The notes beneath the pieces are model-generated. The model was not told where the DNA came from, searched no databases, and was given only the letters and a program-made list of their open reading frames with translations. From assembly GCA_020348985.1 (NCBI GenBank), contig CP070761.1:1-56348 (forward strand): a stretch of 56,348 nucleotides of DNA, read 5' to 3'. A program made the position numbers and the translations under genes. Source of the stretch: Candidatus Thorarchaeota archaeon (GTDB lineage: Archaea; Asgardarchaeota; Thorarchaeia; Thorarchaeales; Thorarchaeaceae). This document shows positions 1-8,903 of this stretch, in pieces. How positions within the stretch are numbered: position 1 is the stretch's first letter; each line of letters starts with the position of its first letter.

Positions 1-155
1 GGAAGCGACGACTGTCCGGGCTCGAGAGATGCGTGTGCTAGACTATAGCCAAGCTTCAACTCCTCCCCGTCATGAAGTGGGTTCAGGATTTCTCGAACCT
101 TTGTATTGTCTAGAGCCGTTATCTCTTGACGGTCTTGTAGTCTTCTTATTAGCAA
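1..155 (-). CDS. Cupin-domain protein, N-terminal part (cut by window edge)
   Basis: An open frame runs off the left edge; only about 51 residues of the N terminus are present. The translation contains EITALDNTKVREILNP followed by LGYSLAHASLEPGQSSL, the typical opening of small cupins, where the ALD/LREL strand and the YSLAHA..PG..S segment precede the metal-binding histidines (outside this window). I chose the TTG at 155 because an AGGAGG lies 8 nt upstream. That site overlaps the end of the acyl-CoA dehydrogenase gene, so the two are probably co-transcribed. Small cupins of this type often bind a metal and a sugar or acid ligand, but no substrate can be named. Identity as a cupin is moderately sure; the function is unknown. 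Confidence 0.6.
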   Translation of the reverse strand, partial: MLIRRLQDRQEITALDNTKVREILNPLHDGEELKLGYSLAHASLEPGQSSL

Positions 156-170
156 ATCAGGATCCTCCTG

Positions 171-1370
171 TCAGAACTCGGGCTTGCCCTTTGACTTCCA
201 GCTCGGTATCTTCTCCATTGCAGGCTCGTATCCTGCGAGAACATGTCTACCTAGGATCAGTCTCTGAATCTCGCTCGTACCCTCGTAGATTTGGTAGAGT
301 TTCGCGTCACGGAACAGCTTCTCAAGAGGGTATTGATCTATGTATCCAAATCCTCCGTGAATCTGCAATGCTTCGCTTGCTATTTCCATGGCCGCGTCAG
401 TCGCATATGCTTTGGCTACACTCGCCGAGACTGTAGCATCCTCGCCTTTGTCTGCAGCCCATGCTGCTTTGTGATACAACAGACGTGATGCTTCTATTTT
501 CATGTACATCTCTGCGAGCTTGAATTGGATAACTTGAAATTCCTGCAGCTTCTGCGAGAAGACCTCTCGCTTAGCCACGTATGCACGTGCATATTCCATA
601 GCGGCCCTGGCGAGACCTGTTGAGAATGCTGCGATAGCAGGTCTAGTGAGTGAGAATGTCTTCATCGCAATGGCAAAACCCTCTCCTTCTTCACCTAGTA
701 GATTCTCCTCAGGTACCTTTACATCCTTGAAAATGACAGCTGAAGTGGCCGAAGCGCGGTGTCCCATCTTCTCCACTGGCGGACCGGTCCGCAATCCTGG
801 TACATCAGCGTCGACGATGAATGCGCAGAGTGCTTTGTGACGTCTGGCTGGGTCCAGACTTGCAAAGACCGTGAAGTAGTCGGCATGCGGTGCATTCGTA
901 ATCCAGAACTTCGAACCGTTGAGAACGTAATGACTGCCTTCTTTCTTCACCCTTGTCCTGATTCCAGCTACGTCACTTCCCATGTATGGCTCGCTACAAG
1001 CAAATGAGATGAACTTCAAGTCCTCTGTGAGAGGTTTAAGATAGCTCTCTTTTTGATCGGCTGTACCGGCCACAAGTATTGGCTCTGCACCAAGGCTGTT
1101 GACATAGATACTGGTCGTCATTCCAGCGCAGCCCGCAGCCATCTCTTCGACAACAATGCATTGCTCTTGAACTCCCAGACCTGGGCCTCCGTAGTCGGTT
1201 GGTATCCCCAAGTTCATCAGTCCAGCTTCCCAACACTTCTTGATTATCGGTAGTGGAAACTCACCAGTCTTGTCATAGTAGTGTGCGTATGGAAGCATAT
1301 ACTCCTGAGCAAAATCTCTGGTTCTCTTCTGTAGCTCTATCTGTTCTCGAGTCAGTTCGAAATCAATCAC
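171..1370 (-). CDS. Acyl-CoA dehydrogenase
   Basis: A flavoprotein of about 400 residues that oxidises acyl-CoA to trans-2-enoyl-CoA, passing electrons to ETF or a similar carrier. All family parts are present: an N-terminal helical domain (IDFELTREQ), the middle beta domain with the FACSEPYMGSD flavin-contacting stretch and the FWITNAP strand, and the C-terminal four-helix domain with QIHGGFGY and QIYEGTSEIQR, whose glutamate is the usual catalytic base. Length is normal. I prefer the GTG at 1370, giving the family-typical MIDFELT start with GGAGAAG 9 nt upstream; the longer frame starts with TTG at 1388. It lies 100 bp downstream of the Hdr operon in the same direction, which fits electron transfer between acyl-CoA oxidation and Hdr, but that link is inference. 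Chain-length specificity cannot be read from sequence. Confidence 0.93.
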   Translation of the reverse strand: MIDFELTREQIELQKRTRDFAQEYMLPYAHYYDKTGEFPLPIIKKCWEAGLMNLGIPTDYGGPGLGVQEQCIVVEEMAAGCAGMTTSIYVNSLGAEPILVAGTADQKESYLKPLTEDLKFISFACSEPYMGSDVAGIRTRVKKEGSHYVLNGSKFWITNAPHADYFTVFASLDPARRHKALCAFIVDADVPGLRTGPPVEKMGHRASATSAVIFKDVKVPEENLLGEEGEGFAIAMKTFSLTRPAIAAFSTGLARAAMEYARAYVAKREVFSQKLQEFQVIQFKLAEMYMKIEASRLLYHKAAWAADKGEDATVSASVAKAYATDAAMEIASEALQIHGGFGYIDQYPLEKLFRDAKLYQIYEGTSEIQRLILGRHVLAGYEPAMEKIPSWKSKGKPEF

Positions 1371-1470
1371 AATTCGCCACTTCTCCAATGGTAGCTTGTA
1401 TAGTCGTTCCTTCCTCGTTTAAGTCACTTGCTAGCTGCCAGTAGAGACAGTGTGCGAAAACAGCTGCCCT

Positions 1471-3732
1471 CTAGGACTCTGAGATTTGTCTGACTATCTC
1501 GGGTAGACTCCATTTGAGTTCGAGTTCTAGAGCTCCTTCCTCCGGACCAGGACATATCCGAACACATGTTCGACAGGCAACACAAAGCCATAGGTCGACC
1601 TCAATTGAACCGAAACCGGGTGTCTCAGAATCTAGTGGGATGTCTTCCACGGGCTTCTTTGTTGCGAGATTACGTACAGTGTTGTAGAACATGGCTTTTG
1701 TCGATGGCAGTTGCTCAATTGCCTCGGTGGTGAATTCGAAGAATTGCGGGATTTTGATTCTCGGTTTTAGGACAATTGCATCTTCGGGACACGAATTCTC
1801 GCAGGACTTGCACCCAAGACATTTGGAATGGTCCCAGTTGACTGTTCCAAATCCGAGAAGAGGTGCATATCCCATCATTTCACGGTACTCGTCCAGTACT
1901 GAGGGAACATCGACATCAAGAAGGTCATCAATAGTGACCTTAGCTCTAGTGCTGGGAATCTTTGCCCTAGTACGATAGGTAAGCAGAATTGCGGATCTGA
2001 TGCTTTCCTCTACGCTTTGCAGCAAGTCTTCAGCAACAATTGCTCCGCCTATCTCAAGTTTTGTCAGTCTATCATGTGCTTTCGAGAATACTTCCAATGA
2101 TCCTGCAAGGCGGCCAATGTCCTCAGCTTTCAAATCAGAAAGAATCTGTTCCAGCTCAGACTTTGCAGATGCAAGCTGAGCTGCAAGACTACAAACAGTT
2201 TGAACTATGATCTCAGCCTCAGTCAATGTGCGGGGAACATCATAGAGAACATAACCATGGGTTTCCCCAACTGTTGTAAGGAGTTCATCGCGTTTCATAC
2301 GTAGCAAGTGACGGAAGACTCTATCTTGTGGGATATTTGTCTTCTCAGCCAGGTCATGTGCTGTCAAGGCTCCTAGTTCACGAATTAGGACAAGCAGTGT
2401 GCCTCTCTCGAGCTCGCTATCAAGATACTCGCTCATTATCTGTTCATACTTCTCAGCGTCCAGTTTCTCACCGTAGACATTCAGCCCGGAAACCAGGTTG
2501 GGTCCCTTCTCGAGAGTTATCTTTAGCCTGAAACGGGCGAATGCCTCCAACCCAGCTGACACGAGAAGTCTTAGCTCATCTGCGCTCTCGGATTTAGCGG
2601 AGCTCAACAATCCCTCCGTGGCAGCATCAATGGCCTCTCGGAGTGAGTTGATAGGCACGGACAACGGAGTTTCGTCGTATTCGCCTAAAATCTGAAGACG
2701 TTCATGAAATGATTCGAGTCTAGCAAGTGATTCGTCGACCACGGATGCCAACGCGTCATCAACCGAATTGCGCATGGCACGAATCTGCTGTCCAAGTTGT
2801 TTTATCACGAGTGTCGAACCAGGTGGACTCGCCAGTACTCTTGAAAAGACTGGTGCATCTTCCTCGAGCCCCACCATCTCGATGTCTCCTCGCTGAAGCA
2901 TGGAGATGATTGCCGTCTGAACGATTTTGGAGGGCACATCCATCAAATCTGCCATCTGGGTGACCGTCTTAGAACCCATCTTGTTCAAGATGAACATTAC
3001 AATTCCACGATTTAGCTCCATTATCACATTCTCGAAGACGAGTTTCGAGGAACGATCCTCCGTTATTCTTCCCTCTCTGATCCCACGTTTGACTTGGGCT
3101 GAAGTCCTGAGAAACGGACCATATCTTGTCTTCGTGCCAAGCTTTTGGAGCGCATCAAGAACTGCGGCTATGTCAGACTCTTCCTCTGAAAGGATTCGCT
3201 TTAACTCGCTTGTCAACTCATCTAGCTCAGATCGTGCAGCCTCAGCATCTGATTCAGCCTTCCTCTCGTGGTCTGCTATGATTGTGTCCAGTTCCGAAAT
3301 CAAATCAGATATGGATGACATGGTGGCTGTCAGGTCTACAGTTACTTCAGGAGCTTCTTCTTCATCCTTCTTTTCGAATCGTTTCTGAACTGATTGCAGA
3401 TTCACAAGAAGCGACTCAAAGGACTCGATAGGCAGTCCAGTCAATGCGGCTTCGACATTCGAGACTGCCTCGGAAAGGAGAGACTTGTCTCTGATTTCTT
3501 CAACGAGACCACTTGCATCCAGTGCGGCAACCAGCTGGCCAAAATACGAAACTGGGAATCCGAGAATCGCTTCAGAAAGGGGAGAGAGTTCATCTCTTAG
3601 GCTAGCTATCTCTTCATTGACTTTACTGAGCGGAACGGCGGACTCTTCTTTGAGTCCTCCAAGAGCAAGAACCATGTCCATCATCCGACGACGCTTGGGA
3701 GCCATATCTCTCTCCGGGACGGTGTCGCTCAC
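1471..3732 (-). CDS. Coiled-coil, winged-helix and di-cluster ferredoxin protein of the Hdr operon
   Basis: A multidomain protein of about 753 residues that I do not recognise as a named family. Residues 1-230 are acidic and helix-rich with a coiled coil around 140-200. Two winged-helix-like segments follow, around 230-310 (NRGIVMFILNKMG..VTQMADLMDVP) and 430-505 (ERGTLLVLIRELG..TAHDLAEKTNIP). A helical linker leads to a ferredoxin module with two CxxCxxCxxxC motifs near residues 644 and 723 (CLGCKSCENSC, CVACRTCVRIC), each expected to bind a 4Fe-4S cluster. The start at GTG 3732 overlaps the hdrA stop as GTGA, with GGAGGTGAAGGA in front, so it is translationally coupled to hdrA. It could be an electron-transfer partner of HdrA, or a redox-sensing DNA-binding protein; the sequence cannot decide. 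Confidence 0.75.
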   Translation of the reverse strand: MSDTVPERDMAPKRRRMMDMVLALGGLKEESAVPLSKVNEEIASLRDELSPLSEAILGFPVSYFGQLVAALDASGLVEEIRDKSLLSEAVSNVEAALTGLPIESFESLLVNLQSVQKRFEKKDEEEAPEVTVDLTATMSSISDLISELDTIIADHERKAESDAEAARSELDELTSELKRILSEEESDIAAVLDALQKLGTKTRYGPFLRTSAQVKRGIREGRITEDRSSKLVFENVIMELNRGIVMFILNKMGSKTVTQMADLMDVPSKIVQTAIISMLQRGDIEMVGLEEDAPVFSRVLASPPGSTLVIKQLGQQIRAMRNSVDDALASVVDESLARLESFHERLQILGEYDETPLSVPINSLREAIDAATEGLLSSAKSESADELRLLVSAGLEAFARFRLKITLEKGPNLVSGLNVYGEKLDAEKYEQIMSEYLDSELERGTLLVLIRELGALTAHDLAEKTNIPQDRVFRHLLRMKRDELLTTVGETHGYVLYDVPRTLTEAEIIVQTVCSLAAQLASAKSELEQILSDLKAEDIGRLAGSLEVFSKAHDRLTKLEIGGAIVAEDLLQSVEESIRSAILLTYRTRAKIPSTRAKVTIDDLLDVDVPSVLDEYREMMGYAPLLGFGTVNWDHSKCLGCKSCENSCPEDAIVLKPRIKIPQFFEFTTEAIEQLPSTKAMFYNTVRNLATKKPVEDIPLDSETPGFGSIEVDLWLCVACRTCVRICPGPEEGALELELKWSLPEIVRQISES

Positions 3733-5888
3733 TCCTTCACCTCCATCCATTTGCCAGCAGTGCCGAGATGGACTGGAGTAGGTCCAAAGTCCTTGGCTCT
3801 TTTTACCATCTCATTGATTGCCTCAGTGAATCTCTCAGGCTCTGCGCTAAACATCCTATACATGCCCACCCTCTCGCCGCGCCACCCAATGGCGTTGAGA
3901 ATCTCCTGAGCCACATCTACTTGGACTTGTGCTATCTCATTTCCAGTTCCAGCAATATGACACCGATCAGTTTCGCATGCTGCAAGCATGACTGCACTGG
4001 CTCCACTCTCAAAAGCTTTCAGAATGTCAACTATTGAGACCCTGCCTGAACATGGAACCGGTATTAGACGGGTACTAGCAGGATATTTCATTTTGCGTGT
4101 GCCTACGATGTCGATTGTCGAAACTGAACACTCCTCACAGTAGAAGCATAGGGTGATTGGATAATCCGAGCCTGCACCTTCCAACACAGCATCGATTTCA
4201 GCCCATAGTTGCTCGTTAGTGAGAAAGTTGAGTTGAGTAGCACCTGATGGGCAGAGACTCTGACAGACTCCGCATGCATGACAGTTCAACGTATCAATTG
4301 TGGCCTTAAAGACGAGCTTCTGTTCATCGTCTTGGTTTTCAAGGTCTGTTTCTTCAACCATGAGTGGAACACCACGAGGACATTGTTGAGCGCACAGACT
4401 GCATCCAACACAGTCATCAGCTACTAGAACCGCACCTCTTGCGATTTTCTCAATTCGACCGCCTTGCAGCTCATTGTGTATCACGAGAGCGGCGGCTTGA
4501 GCATCTGTGACTGCCTCGTAGGCAAACTGTGGCCTCGTCACAGCTCCAACAGCTAGTACTCCACGACGTCTAGTTTCGTTCCTCCTCAGTTTCCCATAAA
4601 GCTCCTTGATATGTCCGTCATCTTCAATCGCGTAGCCCAGTGTTTCGGATAGTTCTGTTATCCCATCAGGGGGAAGAACTGCACAGGAAAGAACTAGAAG
4701 ATCAGATGACAGTTCAAAGTACTGATCGAGTAGAGAGTCATACAATTTCACGCGTGTCTCATTCCCCTGAGACCAAACCATGCTGATTCTTCCGCGGATA
4801 TAGTCTACTCCCTTCTCGCGAGATTCTGCGTATATCAGTTCATTCTCAAACGGGACACGTATGTCCATGTACACAATGCGAATCTGGGCGTCAGGTACTC
4901 TCTTTAGAATCTCAAGAGAGTTATCAATGGCGAAAGTACAGCATAGTTTACTGCAATCCCGCTTGTAGTCTTCTGACCTGCTGCCCACACATTGGACCAT
5001 TATCACGCTCTTGACTTCTCCGCCATCAGACGGTCTCTTCAGAGAGTCCTCGGTGAGCATTTCTGAAAGCTCAAGCTGTGTCAAAACATCTGGATTCTTT
5101 CCGTATTGATATTCATCAATCATTGTTGGTTTGAATTCCTTGAACCCAGTGGCAAGAACCACAGCTGATGTGTGGAGCTCATCCTCCTCTGCGGCATCTG
5201 TGACAAGGTGGACTACGAATCTTCCTAGCTCACCCTCAACGTACTTTACCTTGGTTCTTGTCAGAATGGTGATGCTATCACTCTTGAGAGCTGCTAGTCG
5301 AGCCGCCAGGACTTCGGTTCCCGACTTGCCAGTCGGTGCTACCATGGGTAGCTTGGCCAGATGACCTCCAAGCTCGTCTGCAATCTCAATCAGAGTCACA
5401 TTATAGCCAAGTCCTGATAGACTAATTGCAGACTCAATGCCAGCGATCCCTCCTCCAATCACGGTGACGTGTCCTGCGACGTCCTTACTCTCCGTTGGAA
5501 TAGTGTTGGATGTACTGGATCTTGCAAGGGCACCTCTTGTCATAGCCACGGACTTCTCACTTGCCTCAGTCAGGTCATCATGCACCCAAGCAGAATGTTC
5601 ACGAATATTGACGTACTGGATTCTTGTCGGGTCTAGTCCTTTTGAATAGAGAAACTGGTCTATTCGGGGCTGAATCTTCTGGTTTGTACATGCTGCAATG
5701 ACCAGCCTGCCTTCATTCTTTTCAATCATCTTGGCGATTTGTTCCAAATCATCATCTTGGCATACAGTATCCAGTATCGTTACAGTCTTGGCCAGCTCGA
5801 TTTTGCCTATCCGGTCAGTCAGTATTTCGTAATCAAGTTGAAGCTGTTTTCCGCAAGTACATAGAATGACATCGGACTTCTCGGACAC
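3729..5888 (-). CDS. hdrA: HdrA-like flavoprotein with ferredoxin domains fused to MvhD-like domain
   Basis: A protein of about 719 residues resembling the FAD-containing, electron-bifurcating subunit of heterodisulfide reductase. Visible in order: an N-terminal CTCGK cysteine segment; an FAD-binding Rossmann motif near residue 140 (VIGGGIAGIESA); conserved HdrA blocks (MVQCVGSR, CSKLCC); two 4Fe-4S motifs around residues 490 and 533 (CVGCSLCAQQC, CHACGVCQSLC); and from about residue 575 an MvhD/FrhD-type domain (CFYCEECS, VPCSGRV, AACETDRCH). MvhD normally links HdrA to a hydrogenase or formate dehydrogenase, so the fusion implies direct electron entry. The start is GTG at 5888, one base after the upstream stop, with AAGGAGG 7 nt upstream. 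The physiological donor and acceptor are unknown; no hydrogenase gene lies in the window. Confidence 0.92.
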   Translation of the reverse strand: MSEKSDVILCTCGKQLQLDYEILTDRIGKIELAKTVTILDTVCQDDDLEQIAKMIEKNEGRLVIAACTNQKIQPRIDQFLYSKGLDPTRIQYVNIREHSAWVHDDLTEASEKSVAMTRGALARSSTSNTIPTESKDVAGHVTVIGGGIAGIESAISLSGLGYNVTLIEIADELGGHLAKLPMVAPTGKSGTEVLAARLAALKSDSITILTRTKVKYVEGELGRFVVHLVTDAAEEDELHTSAVVLATGFKEFKPTMIDEYQYGKNPDVLTQLELSEMLTEDSLKRPSDGGEVKSVIMVQCVGSRSEDYKRDCSKLCCTFAIDNSLEILKRVPDAQIRIVYMDIRVPFENELIYAESREKGVDYIRGRISMVWSQGNETRVKLYDSLLDQYFELSSDLLVLSCAVLPPDGITELSETLGYAIEDDGHIKELYGKLRRNETRRRGVLAVGAVTRPQFAYEAVTDAQAAALVIHNELQGGRIEKIARGAVLVADDCVGCSLCAQQCPRGVPLMVEETDLENQDDEQKLVFKATIDTLNCHACGVCQSLCPSGATQLNFLTNEQLWAEIDAVLEGAGSDYPITLCFYCEECSVSTIDIVGTRKMKYPASTRLIPVPCSGRVSIVDILKAFESGASAVMLAACETDRCHIAGTGNEIAQVQVDVAQEILNAIGWRGERVGMYRMFSAEPERFTEAINEMVKRAKDFGPTPVHLGTAGKWMEVKE

Positions 5889-5889
5889 C

Positions 5890-7143
5890 CTATGACCTCC
5901 TTCCTTGCAGAATCTTTGATACAACAGCTCTGGCCTGAGTTACGCTCTCAGGTACTTCAGTCGGCCCAGTTGCAGAACCACAAACGTACAAGTGGTCACC
6001 CGCAACTACTTCATTCTCAGAAAATGGATCAGAGGGCCCAATGAAACCACTTCTCATCTGAACATCAAGCAGCTGGATTATCCCATCGTTGCTTTCCGGA
6101 GGTTCGAGAGCTGACGATAGAACAAGAAGATCGATATTGTGCCTAAGATATTTGTTAAGGAGAGAATCATAAACAGTAACATCAAGGGTCCCATCCTCTC
6201 TGGGATCTATTAGATGAAGTCGGCCTCGCAAGAATCGTACACCTGAGTCACGAGTCTCTCGATAGTAACGTTCATGCCTGTCGTAAGTCCGCATGTCCAT
6301 GTAGACAACGGTGATACCGATACCATTCCTTTCGGAGCTCACAATCTTGGCATGTTTCAGTGCGAAAACACAGCAAATCTTCGAGCAATAGGCATAGTAG
6401 TTTTCATCCCTGCTGCCAACACATTGTATCATCATCATGTTCTTCACTTGGGCACCATCAGAAGGACGAAGAAGAGCGCCTCCAGATTCTCCGTTCGGAT
6501 CTAGAATCTTAGCTAGCTCGAGTTGCGTGATGATGTTTGGATGCTTGCCATAGCTATACTCATCCACGTTGATTGGTTGCATTTCATGATATCCTGTTGC
6601 AAGCACAATGTCTGTTATGTTAACAGTCTCTTCAGTTGGCTCCGCATTGAGATTGATAGCTTTTGTAGGACAATCACTTTCAGCTTTCTTTGCTCCATCA
6701 TCCAGCAGGTCGGGACGATAGATCACAGCCTGAGGCTGACACTGAGGTGAGATCTGTTCAAAGGCATTGGAGAGCTCAAGACACAGCCCACATAGAATGC
6801 ATTTTCTTGAATCAACATATCTCGGGCCAACAGTCAGCTTGACTGTAAAGCTTCCAGGGCTTCCCGAAATCTCTGCAACTTCCGTATCGGTTCTCAAATG
6901 AAGATTGGGTTGATCAATTAGAGCACTTCTGTAGAAGCACTTGCGTATGCCGGGACGCGAACGACTTCCCTCAAAACAGTAGAAGCAATCATCTGTGGGG
7001 AAAGCCTTGTAGAGATCGAGTGCGTTCCCTCCTGCAGTTGGGAGCCTATCAATCAGCACAGTTTCTATATTTGAATCTGCCAGTTCTATTGCCGCAGTCA
7101 TTCCGGCGACACCAGCACCTATCACGAGAACCGCATCTTTCAA
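5890..7143 (-). CDS. hdrA: Short HdrA-like FAD protein
   Basis: A second HdrA-like protein of about 418 residues that lacks the N-terminal cysteine segment and the C-terminal double ferredoxin region of full HdrA. It opens with an FAD-binding motif (VLVIGAGVAGMTAAI). Cysteine segments follow (DDCFYCFEG, CILCGLC), then the HdrA blocks MIQCVGSRDE and CSKICCVF. I prefer the TTG at 7143 with GAGGTG upstream; a GTG at 7155 is possible, and the longest frame (7197) overlaps hdrB by 41 bases and is unlikely. Two HdrA paralogues in tandem suggest they work together, perhaps as a heterodimeric bifurcating unit, with this copy giving one FAD site and the fusion copy the rest. That is inference. Confidence 0.88.
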   Translation of the reverse strand: MKDAVLVIGAGVAGMTAAIELADSNIETVLIDRLPTAGGNALDLYKAFPTDDCFYCFEGSRSRPGIRKCFYRSALIDQPNLHLRTDTEVAEISGSPGSFTVKLTVGPRYVDSRKCILCGLCLELSNAFEQISPQCQPQAVIYRPDLLDDGAKKAESDCPTKAINLNAEPTEETVNITDIVLATGYHEMQPINVDEYSYGKHPNIITQLELAKILDPNGESGGALLRPSDGAQVKNMMMIQCVGSRDENYYAYCSKICCVFALKHAKIVSSERNGIGITVVYMDMRTYDRHERYYRETRDSGVRFLRGRLHLIDPREDGTLDVTVYDSLLNKYLRHNIDLLVLSSALEPPESNDGIIQLLDVQMRSGFIGPSDPFSENEVVAGDHLYVCGSATGPTEVPESVTQARAVVSKILQGRRS

Positions 7144-7156
7144 CTTGGTAGCCACC

Positions 7157-8023
7157 TCAGCTGGTAAGATGGTCAAGTATGGTGTCAGCAGGAACACGGT
7201 TCATTTCGAGACCGATCTCGCTTTCGTCCATTCCCATTGCCAATGCCAGAATCTGAGGATAGAGGAGTACTGGCAAGTCATAGACTTCACCATAGGAGTC
7301 TTTCAAGCCTAGCTGCTGAAGATCAAGTTGATTTCCACATGCAGGGCATACAACCGCAGCAAATGCAGCACCAGCCTCTTTCATCGACTTGATCTTGTCA
7401 CGAGCCAAACGAATCGCCAGTGGTTCATTGACCGGAAGAACTGTTGCTCCACAGCACTGCTTCCAAATCGGATACTCGATTACTGTTGCTCCTGTAAGAC
7501 TGACGAGCTCATCAAGTATCTCAGGTCTAAACCCGGTTACATCTGCCGGTCGCATGAGATGACAACCATAGTGGATGCTTATGCCAATACCATCCAGAGG
7601 GTTGGTGACCTTCTTGCGTATTTCCTCAACTCCAATGTCAGTGTACAATGCCTCTATGAAATGACGTACTTTGATAGTTCCTTTGAAAGTCAGTCCGAGT
7701 TTCTTCAGCTCACTGTTTACTTTCTTCATATCGGATTCATCGTGCTTTAGGTGATGTAATGTGTCCTTCAAGGATGCGAAACATCCGTTGCACGGAGTGA
7801 CGATATCATGTCCATTCTCTTCGGCAATTGCGAGAGTTCTCGCATTGACTGTGAGCCATCCGAGATAGTCGATGGCTCGTAGATTTGGACTCCCGCAACA
7901 TGCAACATTCTCCATATATTCGAGTTCCATTCCTAGAGCTAGAGCTACCTTTAACATTGAAGCCTCATAGTTCGGATAGTTTGCTGGAACACTGCATCCC
8001 ATGTAAAGGTTGTAAGCCGGCAT
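7157..8023 (-). CDS. hdrB: Heterodisulfide reductase subunit B-like protein
   Basis: About 288 residues with two CCG domains, the signature of HdrB, which holds the non-cubane 4Fe-4S clusters that reduce disulfides. The first set is YMGCSVP, ENVACCGSP and TPCNGCFASL; the second is HYGCHLMRP, QCCGATVLP and CPACGNQLD. All expected cysteines are present, so it should be active. I chose ATG 8023 (MPAYNLYMGCS), which follows GGTGGTGA and sits right after the hdrC stop. The natural substrate is not evident: organisms without methanogenesis use Hdr-like complexes with other thiol or disulfide partners, or as electron-confurcating modules. Confidence 0.93.
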   Translation of the reverse strand: MPAYNLYMGCSVPANYPNYEASMLKVALALGMELEYMENVACCGSPNLRAIDYLGWLTVNARTLAIAEENGHDIVTPCNGCFASLKDTLHHLKHDESDMKKVNSELKKLGLTFKGTIKVRHFIEALYTDIGVEEIRKKVTNPLDGIGISIHYGCHLMRPADVTGFRPEILDELVSLTGATVIEYPIWKQCCGATVLPVNEPLAIRLARDKIKSMKEAGAAFAAVVCPACGNQLDLQQLGLKDSYGEVYDLPVLLYPQILALAMGMDESEIGLEMNRVPADTILDHLTS

Positions 8024-8024
8024 C

Positions 8025-8567
8025 CTAGCTTTCACCACCCACTATCTTGTTTGTTCGAGTTGTCTTCAGAATCTCCCGAATTCCGTTTGCTGAGAGTCCG
8101 GGAACTTCAGGCTCTAGCCCCAAGTCTTCTCTCTCCCAATCTGCTGTTACAACATAGAGTTGGCCTTTCTCAGCAAGTTCTCTTGCGAGTCCAATGATGT
8201 TGTCAGGAATCATCCCTTCTTCTGCGGCAAGATTCTTGCAATCAAAGAAAATGTCTGTGACTCTCACTTTCTGTGGACATCTCTCTTGACATTGGAAACA
8301 TGTCAAGCATTCCCAGATCTCCTTGCTTGAAAGCACGTCATCCCGCATTCCAAGAAGAATCATTCTAATGAGTTGGTGAGGTTTGTAGTCCCATTGGTTG
8401 GCGATAGGACAGGCGGCTGTACATGTGGAACATGCAAAGCACGCCATCAGCTCTTCACCATTGGGCATACTTCGTATTGTCTTGCGAAATTCCGAATCGA
8501 GTTTGGACACATCTATTGGCTCAACCAGAGTTATTGGAGGACCGGTCTGTTCTTCTGCGTCAGACAT
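8025..8567 (-). CDS. hdrC: Heterodisulfide reductase subunit C-like ferredoxin
   Basis: About 180 residues with two 4Fe-4S motifs, CFACSTCTAACP and CLTCFQCQERCP, and the conserved KPHQLIRMILLG segment between them, as in HdrC. It should carry electrons from HdrA to HdrB. No membrane segment is present, so the complex is cytosolic. The start ATG 8567 follows GGTGA by 7 nt; an in-frame ATG at 8582 is the alternative. This is the first gene of a five-gene unit (hdrC, hdrB, short hdrA, hdrA-mvhD, ferredoxin protein) with spacings from 1 base to short overlaps. The 118 bases upstream should hold its promoter. Confidence 0.93.
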   Translation of the reverse strand: MSDAEEQTGPPITLVEPIDVSKLDSEFRKTIRSMPNGEELMACFACSTCTAACPIANQWDYKPHQLIRMILLGMRDDVLSSKEIWECLTCFQCQERCPQKVRVTDIFFDCKNLAAEEGMIPDNIIGLARELAEKGQLYVVTADWEREDLGLEPEVPGLSANGIREILKTTRTNKIVGGES

Positions 8568-8685
8568 AGCTGATTCACCCAAGGAGTACGATTAATTGGT
8601 CTTACTAAGCGTCTGCCGTTCTTGTGCTTGTATTAAAAGCTTCCAGAGCGGACATAAAATAGAACGAGGGAGATCCATCACGTCT

Positions 8686-8877
8686 TCAGTGAGGCTGAGG
8701 ACGAGCTTTGCTGTCAATCAAATGTAGAAGGATGAAAACACCAACGAAAACTGAGACCTGATATGCAGCGGCGGCCAGCAGATCATAACCGCTTAGTGGA
8801 TACATGAACAAAGCAGTTACTGACAGTGCTACACACGCCAAAGCAGCCAGCATAGTGAGCCAGTGAGGCCTTCTCAT
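8686..8877 (-). CDS. Small membrane protein, two predicted transmembrane helices
   Basis: A 63-residue frame with two hydrophobic stretches, around residues 7-26 (LTMLAALACVALSVTALFMY) and 33-52, and a short charged tail. It starts with ATG, with TGAGG and a good spacer in front, and it lies in the same direction as the Gins51 gene group. This supports a real gene, though no family is recognised. It is too small to suggest a role beyond the membrane location. Confidence 0.5.
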   Translation of the reverse strand: MRRPHWLTMLAALACVALSVTALFMYPLSGYDLLAAAAYQVSVFVGVFILLHLIDSKARPQPH

Positions 8878-8903
8878 GGTAGCCTCAGAAAGTCATCTCG
8901 TTC

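Noticed and set aside
2927..3388. 153-residue plus-strand frame rich in serine
   Set aside because: It is the antisense shadow of the coiled-coil region of the ferredoxin protein and reflects its codon pattern.
3729..8567. Selenocysteine codons in the Hdr proteins
   Set aside because: All expected cysteine positions in HdrA, HdrB and HdrC are encoded by ordinary Cys codons, and no in-frame TGA interrupts them.
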